Source: Methylobacterium adhaesivum
Lineage (GTDB): Bacteria > Pseudomonadota > Alphaproteobacteria > Rhizobiales > Beijerinckiaceae
Reading direction: 5' to 3'
DNA: 64,000 nt
Assembly (NCBI RefSeq): GCF_022179065.1
Contig: NZ_BPQD01000016.1
Coordinates: 1-64,000 of the forward strand
Shown here in pieces: positions 10,680 through 19,992 of the stretch; the first letter of the stretch is position 1; each line of letters opens with the position of its first letter. The notes below the pieces were generated by a model. The model was not told the origin of the DNA. It searched no databases and worked only from the letters and a program-made list of their open reading frames with translations. The translations under genes and the position numbers were made by a program.

Positions 10680-11429
10680 TCACGCGTTCGTGCCCTGCCC
10701 GCCCTGGGAACGCTGACGCCGGCCGTGCAGGGACCTTAGTGCGCCGCGCAAGGTGCGGACGTCCTGCTCCGTCATCGCCATGCGGTGCAGCATGTCGCGC
10801 ATGTTGCGGGCGATGATCTCGCGCTTCTCCGGCGGATAGAAGCCGGCCGCGGTCAGGCTCTCCTCGAGGGTTCCGACGAGGGAGGCCATGGCCTCGCGGG
10901 TCGCGGGTGGCGACAGCATCTCGCCGGAGAACGGCAGTTGCGCCAGCCCCGCCGCTCGACGCCACTCGTAGCCGACGAGGAGCACCCCCTGCGCGAGGTT
11001 GAGGGAGGGAAAGTCTTCCGAGACCGGAAAGGTCACGATGGCGTCGGCGAGGGACACCTCGTCGTTGCTCAGGCCTGCGCGCTCGCGGCCGAACAGGATC
11101 CCGATCCGTTGCCCCGCGCGGACGGCGACGTCGCGCATGGCGTCGTCCGGCCCCATGACGCGCTTCATCTGTCCACGCTCACGCGCCGTCGTGGCCAGGA
11201 CGTAGTAGAGATCGGCGATGGCCTCCGCGACGGTCGCAAAGACGATCGCGCCGTCGAGGACATGGGTCGCTCCGGATGCCGCCTCGCGCACGCCCTTCTT
11301 GGGCCAGCCGTTCTTCGGAGCGACGAGCCGAAGCTCCGACAGCCCGAAATTGGCCATGGCACGGGCGACCATGCCGATGTTCTCGGCCAGTTGCGGCTCG
11401 ACGAGGATGACGACGGGCGCGGGCGACAT
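10680..11429 (-). CDS. trmJ: TrmJ-family tRNA 2'-O-methyltransferase (SpoU/TrmH class)
   Basis: This 249-residue SPOUT enzyme starts ILVEPQLAENIGMVARAM (motif 1, with N and R), continues with GILFGRERAGLSNDEV (motif 2) and ends the knot with FPSLNLAQGVLLVGYEW (motif 3). This order identifies the TrmH/TrmJ subfamily, with TrmJ methylating the ribose at position 32 of tRNAs using SAM. It lies four bases downstream of the Fae-like gene on the same strand, so the two are probably cotranscribed. Confidence 0.88.
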   Translation of the reverse strand: MSPAPVVILVEPQLAENIGMVARAMANFGLSELRLVAPKNGWPKKGVREAASGATHVLDGAIVFATVAEAIADLYYVLATTARERGQMKRVMGPDDAMRDVAVRAGQRIGILFGRERAGLSNDEVSLADAIVTFPVSEDFPSLNLAQGVLLVGYEWRRAAGLAQLPFSGEMLSPPATREAMASLVGTLEESLTAAGFYPPEKREIIARNMRDMLHRMAMTEQDVRTLRGALRSLHGRRQRSQGGQGTNA

Positions 11430-11433
11430 CGGA

Positions 11434-11982
11434 CTAGATCTTTCCGTCGAGGCCCATCTGATAATACTTGTGTATGATCTTGTCCTGGTTCTCCAGGAGC
11501 CAGTCGATGGACGGCTCGTTCGTCATCGCCTTGCGGATCGCCTCGGTCATGCCCTTGCGCTGGATCTCGAACAGGGCCTTGTGATCGACGGTCTCGGCCT
11601 CGATCACCCCGGGGCTGAGCCAAACCGAGCAGATGATGCCGAGGTCGTTGGCCTTCTCCTTCGGGATGTAGCCGGCCCGCACGGCATCGAGGACGCCATT
11701 GGCGATGGCGAACTGCACGGTGCCCATGAGGATCGAGGTGTATTTCGATTCCGTCACGCTCACCTTGGACACGCAGAGCGTCACCGGCCGGACCATGATG
11801 TCGGTGTTCAGGAGGGCGAAGACGCGGCTGTGGCCAACCACCTGATCGCCCGTGAGGGTGGCGAGGGCGGTGCCGACGGGACCGTCGAGTTCGCCGATGA
11901 TCACCTCGGGCTCGGAGGCGGTGTTGGGCGGCCCGCCCGCGACCAGGGCTTCGCCGGCCCGCAGGATGATGCGTTCGCTCAT
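11434..11982 (-). CDS. Formaldehyde-activating enzyme paralogue (Fae-like)
   Basis: The 182-residue protein has the Fae family outline: AGEALVAGG, then VIIGELDGPVGTALAT, the segment VRPVTLCVSKVSVT and the helix VQFAIANGVLDAV. Fae condenses formaldehyde with tetrahydromethanopterin in methylotrophs. Aligned by eye to Fae as I remember it, the position of the proposed catalytic histidine (VAHIDLIIG in Fae) reads ASEPEVIIG here, so the histidine is replaced. It is therefore likely a Fae2/Fae3-type paralogue with altered activity. The start at 11982 was chosen because sequence upstream lacks family similarity. Confidence 0.82.
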   Translation of the reverse strand: MSERIILRAGEALVAGGPPNTASEPEVIIGELDGPVGTALATLTGDQVVGHSRVFALLNTDIMVRPVTLCVSKVSVTESKYTSILMGTVQFAIANGVLDAVRAGYIPKEKANDLGIICSVWLSPGVIEAETVDHKALFEIQRKGMTEAIRKAMTNEPSIDWLLENQDKIIHKYYQMGLDGKI

Positions 11983-12202
11983 GAAGTGGTTCCATTCCGT
12001 CTCGAGGGAGGGTGCGGGCGGAAATCCCCCCTCACGCCGCGAATGTCCAGCCCCATGGCGCCTCTGACAGATCTCGTCTCCTGTCACGGCAGCGGAGGGG
12101 GCCTGCGTCTTCCGCCACTGTGACGCCCGCGCTATGACCCTGCCCGCGGCCGCACGGCATTTGCATGGGGCCCCTGGATTCTTGCGGAAGGCCTGACACG
12201 CG

Positions 12203-13414
12203 ATGGATAAGATCAAGGTAGCCAAGCCCGTCGTCGAACTCGACGGCGACGAGATGACCCGGATCATCTGGAGCGAGATCAAGACCAAGCTCATCCACCC
12301 CTATCTCGACCTCGACCTCGAATACTATGATCTCGGCGTCGAGCATCGCGATGCCACCAACGATCAGGTCACCGTGGAGGCAGCTGAGGCGATCAAGCGC
12401 CACGGCGTGGGCGTGAAGTGCGCTACCATTACCCCCGACGAGCAGCGGGTGAAGGAGTTCAATCTTAAGGAGATGTGGAAGTCGCCCAACGGCACGATCC
12501 GCAACATCCTCGGCGGCGTGATCTTCCGTGAGCCGATCATCTGCCGGAACGTGCCGCGCCTCGTGCCGGGTTGGACTCAGCCCATCGTCGTCGGCCGCCA
12601 CGCCTACGGCGACCAGTACAAGGCCACGGACTTCAAGGTTCCGGGCAAGGGCCGCCTGACCATCAAGTTCGAGGGCGAGGACGGCACCGTCATTGAGAAG
12701 GAGGTTTTCAAGTTTCCGAGCCCCGGCGTCGCCCAGGCGATGTACAACCTCGACGACTCGATCCGCGATTTCGCCCGCGCCTCGATGAACTACGGCCTGA
12801 ACCGCAAGTACCCCGTCTACCTCTCGACCAAGAACACGATCCTCAAGGCTTATGACGGCCGGTTCAAGGATCTGTTCGAGGAAGTCTTCCAGAACGAGTT
12901 CAAGGCCAAGTTCGATGCCGCCGGCATCACGTACGAGCACCGCCTCATCGACGACATGGTGGCCTCGGCCCTCAAGTGGTCGGGCGGCTACGTCTGGGCG
13001 TGCAAGAACTACGACGGCGACGTGCAGTCCGACACCGTGGCGCAGGGCTTCGGCTCGCTCGGCCTGATGACCTCCGTGCTCCTCACCCCGGACGGCCAGA
13101 CCGTCGAGGCCGAGGCCGCCCACGGCACCGTGACGCGCCACTACCGCGAGCACCAGAAGGGCAAGGAGACGTCCACGAACTCCATCGCGTCGATCTTCGC
13201 GTGGTCACGTGGTCTCGCCCACCGGGCCAAGCTCGACGGCAACGCGGATCTCGCCAAGTTCGCCACGACCCTGGAGACGGTCTGCGTCGATACCGTCGAG
13301 GCCGGCTTCATGACGAAGGACCTCGCCCTCCTGGTCGGACCCGATCAGCGCTGGCTCTCGACCACGGGCTTCCTCGACAAGGTCGATCAGCACCTGAAGG
13401 CCGCCATGGCCTGA
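12203..13414 (+). CDS. icd: NADP-dependent isocitrate dehydrogenase
   Basis: The 403-residue enzyme starts [19 protein letters not shown], the hallmark of the homodimeric, mitochondrial-like IDH subfamily typical of alphaproteobacteria. Other family segments are [16 protein letters not shown]-type NSIASIFAW and [13 protein letters not shown]. It oxidises isocitrate to 2-oxoglutarate with NADP in the TCA cycle. It is divergent from the Fae-like gene across a 220-base intergenic region that must hold both promoters. Confidence 0.95.
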   Translation: MDKIKVAKPVVELDGDEMTRIIWSEIKTKLIHPYLDLDLEYYDLGVEHRDATNDQVTVEAAEAIKRHGVGVKCATITPDEQRVKEFNLKEMWKSPNGTIRNILGGVIFREPIICRNVPRLVPGWTQPIVVGRHAYGDQYKATDFKVPGKGRLTIKFEGEDGTVIEKEVFKFPSPGVAQAMYNLDDSIRDFARASMNYGLNRKYPVYLSTKNTILKAYDGRFKDLFEEVFQNEFKAKFDAAGITYEHRLIDDMVASALKWSGGYVWACKNYDGDVQSDTVAQGFGSLGLMTSVLLTPDGQTVEAEAAHGTVTRHYREHQKGKETSTNSIASIFAWSRGLAHRAKLDGNADLAKFATTLETVCVDTVEAGFMTKDLALLVGPDQRWLSTTGFLDKVDQHLKAAMA

Positions 13415-13422
13415 ACCGAATG

Positions 13423-13447
13423 GGCGCGGCTTGGATCGAGCCGCGCC
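13423..13447. terminator. Convergent-gene hairpin terminator
   Basis: A perfect 9-base inverted repeat (GGCGCGGCT and AGCCGCGCC) with a 7-base loop lies between the convergent icd gene and the small gene ending at 13448. It probably terminates transcription from both sides. No clear T-tract follows. Confidence 0.65.
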
Positions 13448-13759
13448 TCACGCCTTCGCGGCGTTGCGCTTGCGGGTCTCGGCCGCCTTCTTCGCCGAGG
13501 CCGAGCGCTGCTCCGGCGTACGGGCGGCGGCCGCCCTGCCGCCGGCCTCTCCACCCTTGTGGGCCGCCGGATGGCCGGTGGATTTGCCCCTCCCCGATCC
13601 ACCGGGCTTCTTGCCCCCGCCATCGTCCTTGTTGACGGTAGCCCAGGCCCGCGCTTCGGCCTGCTTCTCGGGCACCCCACGCGCCTCGTAGGATTCGGCG
13701 ATATGTTCGGCCTTGCGCACTTGCTTGTCGGTGTAGCGCGACTTGTCACCCTGCGGCAT
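13448..13759 (-). CDS. Small basic plasmid-stabilisation-like protein
   Basis: This 103-residue protein is rich in Lys, Arg, Gly and Ala. It has an ordered N-terminal part (YTDKQVRKAEHIAESYEARG, then EARAWATVNKDDGGGKK) and a low-complexity basic C-terminal tail (ARTPEQRSASAKKAAETR). Similar small proteins are often annotated as plasmid stabilisation proteins in Hyphomicrobiales; the function is unknown. The start at 13759 gives the family-like MPQGDKSRYT beginning. Confidence 0.7.
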   Translation of the reverse strand: MPQGDKSRYTDKQVRKAEHIAESYEARGVPEKQAEARAWATVNKDDGGGKKPGGSGRGKSTGHPAAHKGGEAGGRAAAARTPEQRSASAKKAAETRKRNAAKA

Positions 13760-13881
13760 CGTCGGCCTCCCTGCTGGCATCGCTCCGGCACGTAGGCGAT
13801 CGCGTCGAGTGGCGATGCGGCCCGTGTCGAAGGCTGAACGCCTTTCCCCCGGCGCCGGTTCGGGAAAGGACGGCGTTCGAC

Positions 13882-13917
13882 GGGTCGGGACGGCGGCCTT
13901 CGCCGCCGCCCCGACCC
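13882..13917 (-). terminator. Hairpin terminator after glgX
   Basis: A long stem lies just past the glgX stop on the leftward strand: GGGTCGGG plus CGGCGG pairs with CCGCCG plus CCCGACCC, with one A/C mismatch and a 6-base loop. It is a strong candidate for the glgX transcription end. Confidence 0.65.
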
Positions 13918-13922
13918 GGGTC

Positions 13923-16187
13923 CTACTCCTTGCGGGTGCCGAAGCGGACGCTGTCGATGTTGGCACGCTCGAACGCCTGCATCACGTGCTGGTAGGAGCG
14001 CTCCATCTCGGTGACATCGGCGCCCTCGACCTCCTCCGGCTTCAGCACGAACATCAGCATCGAGCGGCCGGTCACGTCGTAGCGCTCGCCGACCGGCACG
14101 CTGACGACGTCCTGGCTGTCTGGCAGGTTGGTGTCGAGCAAGCGCGTCCAGGCGGAAGCGCCGACCGTGGCCGGCAGGGTGAACGACACGAGGTCGTGGT
14201 AGGCGTTGTAGAGCAGCAGCAGGGTGGCATCGCCGCCGCGACGCTGGATGCCCGAAACCTGCGCCCGGCCGTCGAGGACCACGGCGAGGGACCGGGCATC
14301 GCCCTGGGCCCAGTTCTCCGGGGTCATCTCGGTGCCGCTCGGAGTCAGCCACGTCACGTCGCGAACGCCCAGTTCCTCGTCGAATTCACCGGTGAGGAAG
14401 CGACCGCGCGTCAGGATCGGCAGGGACTCGCGCAGGATCATGAGGCGTTGCGTGAACTCGGTGAGGTCGCGCTCCTCGGGGCCGATGGCGCCCCAGTCGA
14501 GCCAGGAGATCTCGTTGTCCTGGCAATAGGCATTGTTGTTGCCGTTCTGGGTCCGGGCGAACTCGTCGCCCGCGAGCAGCATCGGCGTGCCGCGCGACAG
14601 GAACAGGGTCGCCAGCATGTTGCGCATCTGGCGCAGGCGCACGGCGCGGATCTCGGGATCCTCCGTCGGCCCCTCGACACCGTAATTGCACGACAGGTTG
14701 TGCGAATGGCCGTCGCGGTTGTTCTCACCGTTGGCCATGTTGTGCTTGTCATTGTACGATACGGTATCGTTCAGCGTGAAGCCGTCATGGGCCGTGAGGA
14801 AGTTCACCGAAGCCCAGGGCTTGCGCCCGCGCTTGTTGAACTTGTCGGCCGACCCCGTGAGGCGTGAGGCGAGCGAGGGAAGCAGCCCCTCGTCGCCGCG
14901 CCAGAACCCGCGCACGTCGTCACGGTAGCGGTCGTTCCACTCGGCCCAGCCCGGCGGGAATCCGCCGACCTGATAACCGCCAGGACCGCAATCCCACGGC
15001 TCGGCGATGAGCTTGACGGAGTTCAGTACCGGGTCCTGCCGGCAGGTATCGAGGAAGCCGCCGCCCTCGTCGAAGCCGTGCGGCTCGCGCCCGAGGATCG
15101 TCGCGAGGTCGAACCGGAACCCGTCGACGCGCATCTCGGTGGCCCAGTAGCGCAGGGAGTCGGTGACGAGTTGCAGGACACGCGGGTGAGACAGGTTGAA
15201 GGTGTTACCCGTGCCCGTGTCGTTGATGTAGTAGCGCGGCTCCTTCGGCATCAGACGGTAATACGAGGCGTTGTCGACGCCCTTGTACGAGAGCGTCGGA
15301 CCCTTCTCGTTGCCCTCGGCCGTGTGGTTGTAGACCACATCGAGGATCACCTCGAGGCCGGCGCCGTGCATGCGCGCCACCATCTCCTTGAACTCGGAGA
15401 AGGCGAAGTCCGGCACCGCCGCGTAGCGCCGCGCGGGGGTGAAGAACGAGATCGTGTTGTAGCCCCAGTAATTCACCAGGTCCTTTTCCTGGAGGTAATC
15501 GTCCTGCACGAAGGCATGGACCGGCAGGAGTTCGACGGAGGTAACGCCGAGGCTCTTGATGTAGTCGAGGACGGCCGGCGTCCCGAGGCCCGCATAGGTG
15601 CCGCGCAGCTTCTCCGGCACGGCCGGGTGCAGCTTGGTGAACCCCTTCACGTGGGTCTCGTAGAAGATCGTCTTCTCCCACGGCACGTGGGGCTTGCGGT
15701 CGCGGCCCCAGGTGAAGGCCGAGTCGATCACCCGGCTGCGGCGGGTGAAGGGCGCCGAATCGCGGTCGTCGAAGGTCAGGTCGTCGCCCGTTTCCATCTT
15801 GTAGCCGAACAGGGCCGGGTTCCAGGTGATGGAGCCGACGAGACCCTTGGCATAGGGGTCGATGAGCAGCTTGTTCGGGTTGAAGCGGTGACCGGCCTTC
15901 GGCTCGTAGGGGCCGTGCACCCGGTAGCCGTAGATGGTGCCGGGCCGCGCATCCGGCAGGTAACCGTGCCAGATCTCGTCCGTGTACTCGGGCAGCTCGA
16001 TGCGCTCGATCTCGGTCTCGCCCGCATCGTCGAAGAGGCAGAGTTCGACCTTGGTGGCGTGGGCGGAGAACAGGGCGAAATTGACGCCAAGCCCGTCCCA
16101 GTTGGCGCCCAGGGGATAGGGCGAGCCTTCCTTGATGCGTGAACGGGTCGCGGACGCCTTGCCTGCGCGTGAATGATCGTCGGCCAT
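13923..16187 (-). CDS. glgX: Glycogen debranching enzyme (isoamylase type)
   Basis: The 754-residue GH13 enzyme has an N-terminal CBM48 module (GANWDGLGVNFALFSAHATK) and the four GH13 signature regions. These are DVVYNHTAEG, GFRFDLATILG (nucleophile Asp), IAEPWDCGPGG (acid Glu) and FLTAHDGFTLND. GlgX removes alpha-1,6-linked chains from phosphorylase-trimmed glycogen. The length is typical. Other glycogen genes are not adjacent. It is divergent from the SHOCT gene at 16397, with a 209-base intergenic region in which I see no further gene. Confidence 0.93.
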   Translation of the reverse strand: MADDHSRAGKASATRSRIKEGSPYPLGANWDGLGVNFALFSAHATKVELCLFDDAGETEIERIELPEYTDEIWHGYLPDARPGTIYGYRVHGPYEPKAGHRFNPNKLLIDPYAKGLVGSITWNPALFGYKMETGDDLTFDDRDSAPFTRRSRVIDSAFTWGRDRKPHVPWEKTIFYETHVKGFTKLHPAVPEKLRGTYAGLGTPAVLDYIKSLGVTSVELLPVHAFVQDDYLQEKDLVNYWGYNTISFFTPARRYAAVPDFAFSEFKEMVARMHGAGLEVILDVVYNHTAEGNEKGPTLSYKGVDNASYYRLMPKEPRYYINDTGTGNTFNLSHPRVLQLVTDSLRYWATEMRVDGFRFDLATILGREPHGFDEGGGFLDTCRQDPVLNSVKLIAEPWDCGPGGYQVGGFPPGWAEWNDRYRDDVRGFWRGDEGLLPSLASRLTGSADKFNKRGRKPWASVNFLTAHDGFTLNDTVSYNDKHNMANGENNRDGHSHNLSCNYGVEGPTEDPEIRAVRLRQMRNMLATLFLSRGTPMLLAGDEFARTQNGNNNAYCQDNEISWLDWGAIGPEERDLTEFTQRLMILRESLPILTRGRFLTGEFDEELGVRDVTWLTPSGTEMTPENWAQGDARSLAVVLDGRAQVSGIQRRGGDATLLLLYNAYHDLVSFTLPATVGASAWTRLLDTNLPDSQDVVSVPVGERYDVTGRSMLMFVLKPEEVEGADVTEMERSYQHVMQAFERANIDSVRFGTRKE

Positions 16188-16396
16188 AACTGCTCCAGGG
16201 AGGACGCCCGACCCCGTGCGGCGCTCTCACGGGGCACTCGGAACGTCAAAATCGAGACGGGAACGCTCACGCTTCCCCCGAAGGTCCGCTCCGCGGAAAA
16301 CTTTTTGCGTTGCGAAGCACGCAGCGGGGCGACATGCTCCCGGGGGATTGGCCCCGCCGTTCGGGGGGCCGCTCCACCCTGACACAGGTGCCGCCG

Positions 16397-17119
16397 ATGC
16401 CCGATCACCCGAACGGACTTCAGATCATCGCCGACCGGCACGGGGTGAGCCTCGACGCCGTGCGCCATCTCGTGCGCGCCCTGGAAGCGGGCCACGGCAC
16501 CATGGCGCAGTTCGACCACCCCGAACTCGGCGGCTTCGGCCAATGGTCGTCGGGGGGTATGACGATGATCGGCGCGATGTTCGACACAGGCCTCAAGGCC
16601 CGTGTCGCCGCCCTCTGCTCCGACCTCGTCCGGACCTTGCCGCCGGGCGGCTTCGTGGAGTCCGGAGACAAGCCCGGCGCCTGGTGGCCGGAGGATCTCG
16701 GACGGCCCGGAGCCTCGGGCGCCCAGAACGGCATCCGCTACGCCTATTTCCCGGACCGCCAGCGCCTCGCCGTCGAGACGGACGGACGCGTCGCCCTCTA
16801 CGCGACCGACGGGCACCATATCACCGGGGTCTCTCAGCAGCAGGGGGGATCGGGCAGCCTGCACTTTTCCGGTCCGGGCGGCGGCGTCGACCTCGAATCC
16901 CTGCGCCGCGTCGAGGAAGACGCGGCGTATCGGTTCGCGCCCGCGTCGCCTGAGTCGCCCGCGCCCACCGCCGTCCCGGGGGTGAGCCCGCCACATCCGC
17001 CCTCCCCCGCCGACGCGATCCTCGCGACCCTGGAGCGCCTCGCGGAGCTTCAGCGCAAGGGCGTCCTGACGGAGGCGGAATTCTCCGCGAAGAAGGCCGA
17101 ACTTCTGGCGCGACTCTGA
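16397..17119 (+). CDS. SHOCT-domain protein
   Basis: This 240-residue protein has an N-terminal region (PDHPNGLQIIADRHGVSLDAVRHLV) resembling a short helix-turn-helix-like segment, a middle domain with a Gly-rich stretch, a Pro-rich linker and a C-terminal SHOCT helix pair (LERLAELQRKGVLTEAEFSAKKAELLARL in two pieces). SHOCT motifs occur at the ends of many bacterial proteins and mediate oligomerisation. The ATG at 16397 was chosen because sequence upstream is not protein-like. Its specific role is unknown. Confidence 0.78.
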   Translation: MPDHPNGLQIIADRHGVSLDAVRHLVRALEAGHGTMAQFDHPELGGFGQWSSGGMTMIGAMFDTGLKARVAALCSDLVRTLPPGGFVESGDKPGAWWPEDLGRPGASGAQNGIRYAYFPDRQRLAVETDGRVALYATDGHHITGVSQQQGGSGSLHFSGPGGGVDLESLRRVEEDAAYRFAPASPESPAPTAVPGVSPPHPPSPADAILATLERLAELQRKGVLTEAEFSAKKAELLARL

Positions 17120-17142
17120 CGTCCGGGGCGGCGTGCGCTGAC

Positions 17143-18273
17143 GTGTCCACAGGCGTCGGACCCGCCGTCCCTCGCCGCCGTCCGCCGGAGTCCCATGTCG
17201 TCGACATGGGACTTTCGCGCGACCTTATCGACATCCGGACGATCTACCACGAGCCGGCGGTGGCCGGATTTCCCCGGGGCCGCGCGATTCTCGAGCGCTT
17301 TCCCGACGCGCATCGGATCGAAGTGCCTTCGCACTGGGCCATCCCCGAACTGCACGGGAATGCCGGCTCGGTGGAGGATTGGGTGCGGATCAAGCGTTCG
17401 ACCCTGGTGCTCGGCGTGAAGAAGGGGCTCGCGATGCGGCCCAACGGGCGCAGCGCCCACTTCATCGCGCCCTCCACCTCCAACGGCTGCGCCATGGCCT
17501 GCGCGTATTGCTACGTGCCGCGCCGCAAGGGCTTCGCCAACCCGATCTCGCTGTTCGTCAACGTCGAGGCCGTCTGCGCCGCCATCCGCCGGCACGCGGA
17601 GAAACAGGGTCCCCTCCAAGAGCCGGACAGCGTCGATCCGACCCTCTGGGTCTACGACCTCGGCGAGAACGGCGATCTCTCCGTCGATGCCGCGATCTCC
17701 GACACCGTGCGGGATCTCGTGGGCCTGTTCCGAACCCTTCCCAACGCCAAGGCGTCCTTCGCCACCAAGGCGGTGAACCGCGACCTCCTCGCCTACGATC
17801 CGCAGGAGAAGACCCGGATCCGGTTCTCCCTCATGCCCGAGCGAATCGCCCGGATCGTCGACGTGCGCACGAGCCCGATCGCCGAGCGGATCGCGGCCAT
17901 CGACGACTTCGTGGCCGCCGGCTACGAGGTCCACCTGAACTTCTCGCCGGTCATCCTGTACGAGGGCTGGGAGGCGGACTGGGCCGAGCTGTTCACGGCC
18001 ATCGATGACGGCATCGGCGCGGCGGCGCGGGCTCAGGTCAAGGCCGAGGTCATCATGCTCACCCACAATGCCGACCTGCACGCGGTCAACCTCGGCTGGC
18101 ATCCGAAAGCCGAGGCCCTGCTCTGGCGCCCCGACATTCAGGAGGCGAAGGTCTCGCAGGGGGGTGGCGCCAACCTACGTTACCGCACGGGCTGGAAGGG
18201 CCGCTGGCTCGCCCGCTTCACCGCGCTCCTCGCCGAGCGGATGCCCTACTGCACGGTCCGCTACGCGTTCTAA
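17143..18273 (+). CDS. Spore-photoproduct-lyase-like radical SAM protein
   Basis: The 376-residue protein has the 4Fe-4S cluster motif C116-x3-C120-x2-C123 (GCAMACAYCYV), which is the spacing expected for radical SAM enzymes. The overall layout resembles SPL family proteins, which repair the spore photoproduct thymine dimer. The organism is not expected to form spores, so the substrate may be a different DNA lesion. GTG 17143 gives the longest version; ATG 17206 (MGLSRDLID) is a realistic alternative start and follows a CGGAG site. Confidence 0.82.
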   Translation: MSTGVGPAVPRRRPPESHVVDMGLSRDLIDIRTIYHEPAVAGFPRGRAILERFPDAHRIEVPSHWAIPELHGNAGSVEDWVRIKRSTLVLGVKKGLAMRPNGRSAHFIAPSTSNGCAMACAYCYVPRRKGFANPISLFVNVEAVCAAIRRHAEKQGPLQEPDSVDPTLWVYDLGENGDLSVDAAISDTVRDLVGLFRTLPNAKASFATKAVNRDLLAYDPQEKTRIRFSLMPERIARIVDVRTSPIAERIAAIDDFVAAGYEVHLNFSPVILYEGWEADWAELFTAIDDGIGAAARAQVKAEVIMLTHNADLHAVNLGWHPKAEALLWRPDIQEAKVSQGGGANLRYRTGWKGRWLARFTALLAERMPYCTVRYAF

Positions 18274-18295
18274 CGTTTTTCTCGGAGGCAGTCCC

Positions 18296-18760
18296 ATGAC
18301 CCACGACGCCCATCTGCGCGATGCCGTCGCCCTCGCGCACGCCAACGTCCTCTCCGGCGGGCGGCCATACGGTGCCGTGATCGTCCGCGACGGCGAGGTG
18401 CTCGCGCGGGCGGTCAACCGCACGGCGGAGACGCACGACGCCACGGATCACGCCGAGATGGTGGCGATCCGCGAGGCGAGCCGTCTTCTCGGATCGGCCA
18501 AGCTCGACGGATGCGTCGTCTATGCGAGCGGGCGCCCCTGCCCCATGTGCCACGCCGCCATGCGGCTCTCCGGCATCCGCGAGGCTTACTTCGCCTACAG
18601 CGCCGAGGAGGCCGAGACCTACGGGCTGCTCAGTGCCGGCATCTATGCCGAACTCTGCCGACCCCTGGACGAGCAGCCGATGCGGGTGTCGCATCGCCCG
18701 GTCGCGGCGGAAGCGCATCCCTACGAGGCGTGGCGTGCCCGCGAGTCGGACGGGAAATAG
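18296..18760 (+). CDS. Nucleoside/guanine deaminase (cytidine deaminase fold)
   Basis: This 154-residue zinc deaminase has the motif DHAEMVAIREA (zinc ligand His and catalytic Glu) and the second zinc site PCPMCHAAM. The combination THDATDHAEM resembles guanine deaminase/tRNA-adenosine deaminase relatives; length and Tyr-rich C-terminus fit a GuaD-like enzyme best. The start ATG at 18296 is preceded by GGAGG. It lies 22 bases after the radical SAM gene and may be cotranscribed. Confidence 0.82.
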   Translation: MTHDAHLRDAVALAHANVLSGGRPYGAVIVRDGEVLARAVNRTAETHDATDHAEMVAIREASRLLGSAKLDGCVVYASGRPCPMCHAAMRLSGIREAYFAYSAEEAETYGLLSAGIYAELCRPLDEQPMRVSHRPVAAEAHPYEAWRARESDGK

Positions 18761-18816
18761 GCGATTGGCTCGGCCGCGATCCGACGCTAGCCTCAGGTCA
18801 TAATCGAGAACGACCG

Positions 18817-18924
18817 ATGACCGAGAACGACCTGCGCGAATCGCGCGCCGCCCTAATCCTGCTCGCCGTGGCCGTCGCGTCGGTGCTAATCTTCGGGGCG
18901 GTGACCATCCTGGTCCAACTCTGA
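18817..18924 (+). CDS. Tiny single-span membrane protein
   Basis: This 35-residue reading frame has a charged N-terminus (MTENDLRESR) followed by a 24-residue hydrophobic helix. It is 56 bases downstream of the deaminase on the same strand. The hydrophobic profile is what supports it; the ribosome site is weak. Confidence 0.4.
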   Translation: MTENDLRESRAALILLAVAVASVLIFGAVTILVQL

Positions 18925-18989
18925 CGCCCGAGCGAGCCGACAAAGCATCGTTCTGTCCGAAAGCCGGAGGCCACCTTCGGAAGGACGCC

Positions 18990-19301
18990 CTAATGGGTCC
19001 AGGGCGCCGTACGGTTGAACTTGAAATTGTCCGAGTAGGACAGGCCCTTGCGCGGAACCGGCTTTTGCGGCTCCTCGACCCGGAATGACAGGCCAGCGCG
19101 GGCCGCGTACGCGATGGCCTCGTCGCGGGTCTCGAACTCCAGGCGCACCTGCTGCAGCGTGTCCGAGGACCCGGTCCAACCCATGAGCGGGTCGATCTCG
19201 CGCGGGGTGCTCTGATCGAACTCGAGGACCCAGACCTTGGTGCGGGCGATTCCCGACTGCGACGCGTCCTTGGCGGGCTGATAGATGCGGACGCTCGACA
19301 T
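18990..19301 (-). CDS. Complex I accessory subunit, NDUFS4-like
   Basis: This 103-residue protein begins MSSVRIYQPAKDASQSG and contains WVLEFDQ, DPLMGWTGSSDTLQQVRLEF and a terminal SYSDNFKFNR. This is the conserved pattern of the ETC complex I subunit (NDUFS4, 18 kDa) family found in mitochondria and alphaproteobacteria. It stabilises the NADH-binding arm of NADH:ubiquinone oxidoreductase. The start is at 19301 rather than further upstream because the family begins with this SSVRIY segment. Confidence 0.9.
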   Translation of the reverse strand: MSSVRIYQPAKDASQSGIARTKVWVLEFDQSTPREIDPLMGWTGSSDTLQQVRLEFETRDEAIAYAARAGLSFRVEEPQKPVPRKGLSYSDNFKFNRTAPWTH

Positions 19302-19340
19302 CGGACGATTCCCAACGGTCACGGATCTGTGCGCGAGAAA

Positions 19341-19417
<77 letters not shown>

Positions 19418-19558
19418 ACGCGTTCTCGACGCCCTCGGCTCATAGGAGCTTTGGAGGATTCGGGCAAGGACGGAAGCGCTCACAGGGCCTCGCGAAACGC
19501 CCGGTCGCGTCGCGTTCGGGTCTTGCTCCGAGCACAGCCGGCGTTCTGTAAGCGAGAC

Positions 19559-19792
19559 TCAGACGAGAATGTCGAGGACGCGCTTTTCCGTGTCGAGGGA
19601 CGAGCGCAGCACGGCGGCATTCAAGGACACGTCGTTCTTGTTGGCGATGAGTTCCAGCGCCATGCTCGACAGGCTGACCTGCGTCGGCGAAGGCAGGCTC
19701 GTGCCGTAAACGACGACGTCCTTGGCGGTTTCGGCGAATTGCTGCGCGGCCAGGGCCATCCCGCCACTGCTGATCGACACCGCACTGATCAT
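19559..19792 (-). CDS. Small protein with flagellar-rod-like C-terminal helix
   Basis: This 77-residue protein begins MISAVSISSGGMALAAQQFAE and ends with the amphipathic stretch SLNAAVLRSSLDTEKRVLDILV. The end resembles the C-terminal helix of flagellar rod and hook-basal-body proteins and small YjfB-like motility proteins. No firm family assignment is possible. It is a single gene on the minus strand between tRNA-Pro and the glutathione transferase. Confidence 0.6.
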   Translation of the reverse strand: MISAVSISSGGMALAAQQFAETAKDVVVYGTSLPSPTQVSLSSMALELIANKNDVSLNAAVLRSSLDTEKRVLDILV

Positions 19793-19992
19793 AGTCCATC
19801 TCCTTATCGGTTATGGACAGCAGAGCATGCCGACTCTTAAGCGAAGGGCGCGCGAATACATTGCATTCGATCGATCCCTCGTCGCAACCGCATGAGCCCG
19901 CTTGAACCCGGCCCGCGCCGGTCCCACCTCGGCCTGCGACGCCGCCAGGACCGTACGCACCGGACGGCGCATCAAAGCCGAGGAACTGCCCG

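Noticed and set aside
9160-10716. Long plus-strand open frame opposite the GGDEF-EAL gene
   Set aside because: The minus-strand protein has intact GGDEF, EAL and PAS motifs; the plus-strand translation is compositionally biased and lacks domains.
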